Source: a bacterium
GTDB taxonomy: Archaea > Nanoarchaeota > Nanoarchaeia > Woesearchaeales > UBA10216
Length of the DNA stretch: 13,285 nt
Direction of reading: 5' to 3'
Assembly (NCBI GenBank): GCA_024206195.1
Contig: JAAGZO010000201.1
Location: forward strand, 1 to 13,285
Numbering within the stretch: position 1 is the first letter of the stretch; every line of letters begins with the position of its first letter. This document shows, piece by piece, positions 1 through 9,000 of this stretch. Under the pieces are notes generated by a model. It worked only from the letters and a program-made list of their open reading frames with translations, ran no database searches and was not told the DNA's origin. The position numbers and the translations under genes were made by a program.

Positions 1-11
1 AAAAATAGTTT

Positions 12-50
12 ATGCCCATTCTTTCGAAAGATAGAGTGGGCATTTTTTTT
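12..50 (+). terminator. Intrinsic (rho-independent) terminator of the upstream gene
   Basis: An 11-bp stem (12-22 with 33-43, one G-T wobble, core ATGCCCA/TGGGCAT) encloses a 10-nt loop and runs straight into a tract of eight T residues (43-50). This is a textbook rho-independent terminator for a plus-strand gene that ends left of the window. An A-rich flank on the left side could give weaker activity on the other strand. It separates the giant gene from whatever lies upstream, so the giant gene probably has its own promoter in the 37 bp that follow, or a promoter inside its annotated 5' end. Confidence 0.88.
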
Positions 51-87
51 GCAATTATGAAGATGCTTTGATTTTGGAAACTGAAAA

Positions 88-3000
88 ATGAAAAAGAGCG
101 AAAAGAAAAAACCGGAATTTCTTTCGCACTTGCAATTGAATAAACTATTCGATGTGGGGGGTGGGCTACCATGTCGACTTACAATATATATATTTAATTT
201 AATTAAAGACTTACTAATATCATTAATTAATAAAGTAAGTCTTTTTTATTATTTATTAAAAAAAATATTAAGTCTTCTTCTTCTTTTTTCTATTTTAATA
301 TTAGTATTTGACGCGCGCGCGCGTGTATATGCCGAAGGTATTACCGTTACCGCAGGCAACTCATTTAACTTAAACGATTCAACAGTGTCTGTTGAAGGTG
401 ACGTTGAAATCGTTGGTACGATGGAAGCCACTACCGGTACATTGAATTTAGATGGTGACTGGTCAAATACTGGTACGTTTAACGCGGGTAGTGACAGTAC
501 AGTTAACTTTAATGCTGGAGCAGGTACTCAGACCGTTACAACCGGTGGTACGACCGCAGCAAAAACATTTAGAAACGTTGGCCATACAGGTGCTGGTGCA
601 GTTGTTTTAAACAGTGATGAAATTAATATTGATGGTAGTTTTAACAACGCAGCTGGTACTTTTGAAACCAGTGGTTTGGACATGTACGTTGCAGGTAATT
701 GGAGCAACGCATCTAATTTTAATCATAGCAATAATGACGTTTATTTGGATGGTACCAATCAGACAATTTTTGGTTCAACGACATTTTATCGATTCTACAA
801 GGAGGTGACGAGTGCGGCAACGCTGACCTTTGAAGCTGGAGAAGAACAGATTGTTCAAAAACATGTTTCAATCAAAGGTGCCGTTGGAGAGATTTTAAAT
901 CTGCGTAGTACGGCTGGTGGCTCGTACACCTATTTGACTGTGCAAGCTGGAGGTACGCAGTCGTTTGCATTTTTGAATGTACAGGATAACCATGCCGGAA
1001 ATGGATTGACCCTCTACGGAGGGGCTACATCGGCTAGCAATGGTCATAACGTCAACTGGGCGTTTGGTGCCGTCGATTTAGTCTGGGATGGTTCTGAGTC
1101 AACGGACTGGAACAATGCATTAAACTGGGATGTCGGCCTTACACCTAACGCGGGTGATAATGTTGTGATACCGTCAGCTCCGGCAAATCAACCGGTTCTT
1201 ACAGCTGATGTCATCTTAGGTGATTTTGAAGTGCAGGCAGGAGCCAATCTTATTTTTGCTGGGTATGACATGGCAATATTAAATACTGCTACCATTGATG
1301 GCACGTTGAATTTAATTGGTTCTGAAACTATTACCGCAGGAACTTGGGACACGGATTCAGGAACAGTTAATTATCTTGGTAATGGGGATGGAGTGGTTGA
1401 TACATTTACAGTTGATGATTTTGGCGCCAACGATTATTTCATAATAAATATTAATGACACTAATGCCACTAAAGATATTTTCCAAACTAACGCAGACCTT
1501 CGCGTAGTTAGTCAGTTAACAGTTACAGCAGGTACTCTTGATGTTTCAACAAATGGAAATACATTAAGCACAGCAGATGGCGGAAACATTACTGTTAATG
1601 GTGGCACCATTAATGCTGCTGGCGGTAATGTTGATGCCAACGAAAACATTATTATTTCATCAGGTGTTTTTATTGCGCCAGGAAGCGGCAAGAGTTTTAC
1701 ATTAGAAGATGACTTCACACATTCCGGTGGAACATTTACACATTCAAGCGGAACATTAACCTTAGATGGTACTGGACAATCATTAACTGGAAGCACAACT
1801 TTCTTTGGGCTATCAAAAGTTGTAGCAGCTGCGGATACATTGACTTTTGATAACACAGCTACTCAAACAGTTGTAGACAGTTTGACTTTGCAAGGTGCGG
1901 ATGGACAACTCTTAAGCTTGCGTAGCGATTTAGATAATAATGCGGCCAACCTTATGTTGCAAGCCAATGGATCTCAATCAATCAATTATGTGGATGTAAA
2001 AGACAATGATGCTTCTGGTGGTGTGACGTTGATTGCACGCAATGGTGCTAATTCTAATGGGAATACAAACTGGGAATTTGGATCATCAATTATTACTTGG
2101 GACGGTTCTGAAAGTAGAGATTGGGATAATACTAAAAACTGGGATAAAGGTTTAGTCCCATCAACTCTTGATACGGCCATTATTCCAGATGTGGCAAATG
2201 ATCCTGTTTTATCAACGAATGCTAGCGTTGCAAACTTAACAATTCAGACTGGAGCTAATGTTTCGCTTGATGGAAAGAATTTAACAGTTTCAACAACGCT
2301 TTCTAATGAAGGAAATATTAACCTTGATGGAAATGAAACATTAACAATTAATACATGGGATAACGATAGTGGAACCGTTACTTATGTTGGTAATGGTGAT
2401 GGTGTTGTAGATACAAGAACTATTGTAGACATTGGGACAGATCCCGAATTTTATAATTTGGTTATTAACGATACTAACGGAACAAAAGACATTTTCCAAA
2501 CAAATGGTAATTTTACAACAGCAAATAATTTGAATGTGACTTCAGGTACGTTAGATATTTCCACTAACACAAATACAATGTCCGTTAATGGAACCATGAC
2601 AATGGATGGTGGAACATTTACAGCAACAAATGGTAATATTGATGCTAATAATGTCACGATATCCTCAGGAACATTAACAGCCCCAACAACTGGAAAGAAC
2701 TTTTTGGTATCAGGAGATTTCACATACAATGGCGGAACATTTGATACCAATTCAGGAACAGTTACTCTTGATGGAACGGGGCAGGCATTAAACGGTAATG
2801 CCACGTTTTACAATTTGACAAAGACGGTTGCTGCAGCGGACACATTAACATTTAGCAATACCGCAAATCAAACAATTACAAATCATTTGGTTTTGAGAGG
2901 TGCCGCTAATCAACTTCTTTCATTGCGCAGTGATGCTGATGGAACACCTGCTGAGATTTCTTTACAAACGGATGGTACTCAAGATATCGCTTATGTAGAT

Positions 3001-6000
3001 GTTAAAGATTCTAATGCAAGTGGCGGTGTTACGTTAGTTGGAAGAACATCTACAAACTCAAATGGAAATACAAATTGGAGTTTTAACACCGCAACGATTA
3101 CATGGGATGGAACTACTAGCACAGATTGGGATGTCGCAACTAACTGGGATCTTGGAATTGTTCCAACATCTATTGATATAGCAGTTATTGCGGCAGCAGG
3201 CAATCAACCAGTATTATCAACTAATGTTGAAGTAACAAACTTAACTTTGAACGCTGGAACAACGGTTAACTTAAACGGTAAAGATTTAACTGTTTCATCA
3301 ACGTTATCCAACGAAGGTAACATTAATATGTTTGGTTCTGAAACAGTTAGCATTTCAACAGTAGATAGTGATTCAGGTACGTTTACTTACACAGGTGATG
3401 GTGACGTTAATGCAGAAACATTTATTGTTCAAGAAATAGGTGCAACAGATTACTACAACTTGGTTATTAATGATACCAACGGAACAAAAGATACTTTCCG
3501 AACAAACAGTAACATTACAGCAGCTGGGGCTGTGAATGTTACATTAAGCACATTAGATATTTCAACTAATGGAAACACATTAACAGCTGCGGGAGCTTTA
3601 ACAGTTGATGGAGGTACGCTAACAGCAACCAATGGTAACATTGATGCTAACGGAGCAGTTGTGGTTTCATCAGGAACATTAACAGCACCAACAACGTCAA
3701 AAAGTTTTACGGTAGCAGGTGACTTTACACATTCCGGTGGAACATTTGATGCCAACAGTGGTCAGGTTACTTTAGATGGCAGTAATCAAACGTTGTACGG
3801 TGACACAACATTTTATGGATTGTACAAATCGGTAGCTGCTAGCGATACATTAACCTTTGAGCATTCTAAAGAACAGACGGTTACAGATACATTGACATTA
3901 TTGGGTGCTGATGCAAGCAACTTGCTTGCTTTGCGCAGTACGGCTCCTGGAACGCATGCGCATCTTACATTGCAGGTTGGTAAAGCGCAGTTGTTAAACT
4001 ATCTTGACGTTCAAGATAACCATGCTACTAACGGCCTTACTTTGATTGGCCGCAATTCTACTAATTCTGATAGAAATGATAATTGGCAGTTTGGAAATGG
4101 AACCCTTACTTGGGATGGTTCAGAAAGCACGGATTGGAATGAACCAAAGAACTGGGATTTAGGTTTTGTTCCTATCGCAGGTGATTCTGCTACGGTTCCA
4201 AACGTAGCTAACCAACCAGAGTTAACGGTTGCCGCAAGTCTTGCTAACTTAACGATGGAGGCAGGAACAACATTAGGGTTAAACGGATTTGATTTAACAC
4301 TTACAGGAACTTTATCAAACGAAGGTACTATTGATTTTCAAGGTGCTGAAACAATCGCCATTGCTAATCCGGATATTGATTCTGGTACATTTGTCATTGT
4401 TGGTGATGGTGATGGAAGTGCGGAGACGTTCATCTTAAGTGATATTGGAACAAACGACTTTTACAATTTGATTGTTAATGATCCAAACGGCACCAAAGAT
4501 ACTTTTCAAACGAACGGGGATATTACAGTTGTTAATAATTTGAATGTTACTGCAGGTACATTAGAGATCGCAAATGATAATACACTGAAAGTGAATAATA
4601 ATTTAACAGTTGATGGAGGCACATTAAATGCATCAGCTGGTAACATTGATGCCAATGTTGACGTTACGATTTCATCAGGAGTATTGACCGCGCCAACAAC
4701 AGGGCAGACTTTTACAGTAAATGGAGATTTTAAGCATAGTGGCGGAACGTTCACTGCTAATTCCGGTAGAGTAACATTGGATGGTGCTGGGCAATCCATT
4801 ACTGGTTCATCAACATTCTACGATTTGGTTAAGACCGTGACATCTACAGATACATTGACCTTTGAAAATGGCACAGAGCAAATTGTAACAAATTTTGTGC
4901 AGTTAGAAGGAGCCGCTAGTAACTTATTATCATTGCGTAGCGATTCAGCTGGCGACTATTTCTTCCTAACATCAAAGAATGTTACGGGTACACAATCACT
5001 CACTTATTTAGATGTCAAGGATGCCAATTCTGGTAACGGCCGCATGATGTTTGCCGGAACCACATCAACAGATAATGGACATAATGTTAATTGGAGTTTT
5101 GGTCCTATTACTTTAACTTGGACTGGCGCTACTTCAACAGATTGGGATGATCCAAGTAACTGGGATTTTGGTATTGCTCCAAGAACAGATGACTCAGCCA
5201 TCATTCCAAGTGCTCCGGCAAATCAACCAGTATTATCAAGTGATGTAATATTTACAGACTTAACAATTAATTCAGGCGCAAGTGTAACCTTATCTGGCAA
5301 TGATATTACTATTTTGGATGAGATTGATAATGAAGGCACAATTAAAATGAACGGTAGCGAAACAATGACAGCTGCTACCTGGGATGTTGCCTCTGGCACA
5401 GTTGAATATGTTGGTAACGGTGATGGAACTCAGGATACATTTACAATTGCTAATTACGGTACGCCATCTTATTACAATTTATTGATTAACGATACTAATG
5501 GAACTACAGATATTTTTGCGATAGCTGCAGATCTTCAAGTTGCAAACAACCTTACAGTTAGTGGCGGAACTTTTAACGCATTAAGCAATGGCCTTGATGT
5601 GAATGGTTCTGTTACAACAAGTGGTGGAGAGTTTATTGCTCCTGGTGATGGTAAGAGCTTTACTGTTGCAGATGACTTTTTGCATACGGGAGGAACATTT
5701 ACGCATTCCAGTGGTACCGTTACTTTTGATACGGCTGCTGATGCAACGATATCAGGAGCAACAACATTTTATAACGTTACATCAACAACGGCAGGAAAGA
5801 ATTTCTATTTTACGCCAGGATCAAATCAGACTTTTGAAAATACGTGGCGCATGGTTGGAGATCCTAACTCAAAAATTACAATGCATTCTACTGTTGCTGG
5901 ACAGAAATGGGATGTGACATCTCCAAATGGTATTCAAGCTGTTTCATTTATTGATCTTCAAGATTCTGATGCGAATGTTAATGAGTTTATTTGTTTGAAC

Positions 6001-9000
6001 TGTGATGACTCAGGCAATAACAATGAGCTTTGGATATTTACTGATTTTATGATTACGTCTCCTGTTACAGGTAGCACTACTGGAACAGAGGTTACTTTTG
6101 TTGGTGTCGCGGCACCAAATCAAGAGTTTGAAATTTATGATGAAAATAATAATTCTGTTGTTAGTGTTACTGCTTATTCAAATGGTCGATTCCGAGTGGT
6201 TGGTACGGTGGCGCCAGGGGTTCATGAATATAATTTATACTTAAATGGTTCACCTGGACAATCTCTTACAAATGTAACAGCTGTTGCTAGTCCAACAATT
6301 AATCAGGTTCCTGAGATTGATTCGCCAGTTGAGAATGAGCATGTGGATGGAGTTCGTCCAACTATTGTTGGTCGCGGAAAACCAGGAGCTCCAGTTCTTA
6401 TTGATGCCGCTGATACTAATGGATTTTTACCGTTAACATTAGTTGGTACTGGAACAGTAGATGCTGATGGTAATTATTCCATTCAGGTTAATCAAGATTT
6501 GCCTGGTGGCGTTACGCTTATTTCTGTTACGGTTGATGGCGTTACCAGTGCTATCTTATCAATTAACATGACAGATCCTTATGGTGTTATTTTTGATTCT
6601 TCAACAAACCGTCCGGTAAAAGATGCCACTATTACAGTCTACACAGAGAGCGGTAAAGTTGCGCGCCCAGGGGTTGAGGTTATTGGGCAGAATCCACAAA
6701 ATCCATTTACAACAGGTACTGATGGTGCGTACAGTTATGTTCTTACACCAGGAAACTATTACATTCAGATTGAAGCCTTTGGCTACAAGTATCCATCAAA
6801 GCTTGTCACATTTCCTGAAGATAGAAGTATTATTACAGGTTCTCAAGGTGAGGTCTTTGTTATTGGTGAGGAACTTCTTCACATGGATCATCCTATGGAT
6901 CCAAACGGTGGATTGGTTAGAGTAACCAAGAAAGCGAACAAGAGTGAAGTTGTTGTTGGTGAGGTTGTCACTTACACAGTCACTCTTGAGAATTTATCTC
7001 CATCAAATGAAGTGTTGAATGTATTACTAGAAGATGTTATTCCTCCAGGATTTAAGTACCTGGAAGGTCGTACAATATTTGATGGCCAGCCTATCTCTGA
7101 TCCAGAAGGACAACGTCCACTTTATTTTGATATCGGAACTATGGAGATTGGAGAGATCAACACGTTGAGGTACCAATTGGTAGTTGGTTCTGGTGTTGAA
7201 CCAGGCGTTTATGAAAATGCTGCTACAGCAGTTTACTCAACAGGGTTAGCATTATCTAACAGAGCAATTGAATCTGTTAAAGTTGTTATGGATCCAGTGT
7301 TTGATTTGGGAACTGTTGTTGGAAAAATATTCCATGACCGTAACGGTAATGGTGTTCAGGATGCTCCGTATTATGATGTTGACCTTGACATGACCATAAC
7401 TGAAGAACCTATTCCAAATGTTCAAATAGCAACCGAAGATGGAGCTGTTATTACAGCTGATAATAATGGCCAATTCCATATGAAAGGAATTATTCCAGGC
7501 CGTCATGTTTTTAGAGTTGATGAAAGAACACTACCAGAAGGAAGTTTTGTATCAACTGGTAAGGTCGCAATAGTTGATGTTACCAAGGGTATGCTTAACA
7601 AAGTAAATTTTGGTGTTCAGTATGATGATGGGTATGAAGCAACAGAAGATGAAAGATTCTTTAATCAAAATGTAAGAGTTGTTCAAGATAGAAACGCTCT
7701 TGAACCAAAACTCAATGTCAGCATGTACAACAATGAATTGCTTGTGCAAGGTGACAAGCTTATTAACCCAGCGGAATTTAGAATATTCACCAATTATGCT
7801 CCGTTTGTTAATAAATGGAGACTTGATGTTATTGATAAAGATACAAAGAAAGTAATTCAAAGCTTTGTTGGTAATAGAAAAAATATTTATGATGCTCTTA
7901 TTTGGGATGGACTTGATCGCGATGAAAAGGTTGTTAAAGATAATAGAAATTACAGTTATGTGCTAGTTGTTGAAGATGGCAAAGGAATGGTTGATGAAAC
8001 ACAAGAAAAAGATATTGCTATTAGATTCTTGGATGACAAAGAAAAGTACAATGAAGACATTTCAGAAGAAAGGAAGAAAGAAGCATACCAAGAATGGATT
8101 AAGTTTGAATCAAATAAAAATAATTTAAAGAGCCAGAGTATTGCGATTAAAGGTGAGACTTTACGTATTAAAGGTGCCACATCATTAAGCCGCATTAAAA
8201 TTTTAAAAGGTGATAAGACAGTAACTGATTTACCGCTACAAAGAGTTGAAGGCCTAAGCGCGCGTAAAGTTCTAGAGCAAGGAATTGTAGCCCAAGAAAA
8301 TGAAGAGGTTGAAGTAATCCTGCCAATAGGTGAATATGAAATCCAAGTTGATAGTGGACAGGTGGCAAGTGACAGACAAGGGTCGGTGGCCAGTGGATAT
8401 GTTCCTGGAGAAGTTGTTCTAACTGATCAACAGTCAACTGTCGCGAGTTACACCAAGCCAGTTAACATTGGTGACAATTATCTCTTCTTCGTTGCTATGG
8501 GAGATGGAAAAGTTGGATACACCAGGAACAGTGGTAACATCGAACCAGTTCAATTTGATGATAAATATCAAGAAGGATTCTGGGGTGAAGGAAAATTATC
8601 ATATTTCTTAAAAGGAAAGATTCTAGGTAAGTATGCGATTACATCAAGTTATGACAGTGACCGTAGCCGCAAAGAATTATTCAGGAATTTAGATCCTGAT
8701 AAGTATTACCCAGTTTATGGAGATAATTCCAGTATTGATTACAAGGCTACAGAAACTCAAGGCCCATTGTACTTATTAGTTGAGTGGGATAAGTCAGAAT
8801 TTATTTGGGGTAATTACAACGTTGGTTTTGATGATACAGAGTTTACACAGTTTAATAGATCATTGTATGGTGGCAAAGTTCATTATGAAAGTGTTAGCAC
8901 AACTAAGTATGGCGAGAGCGACACCAAAGTCGTTCTTTTTAGAGCTCGGGCAAAACAGAAAGTTGCACATAATGAATTTCTTGGCACTGGCGGTTCATTG

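Noticed and set aside
88..330. Lipoprotein signal (Cys29 in the N-extension)
   Set aside because: No lipobox surrounds it and the hydrophobic core comes after it, so it cannot be the lipidated Cys.
1512..5204. Series of minus-strand frames of 60-117 codons within the repeats
   Set aside because: They recur at about 1-kb spacing with similar translations because they mirror the coding repeats; they lack SDs and are shadows of the giant gene.
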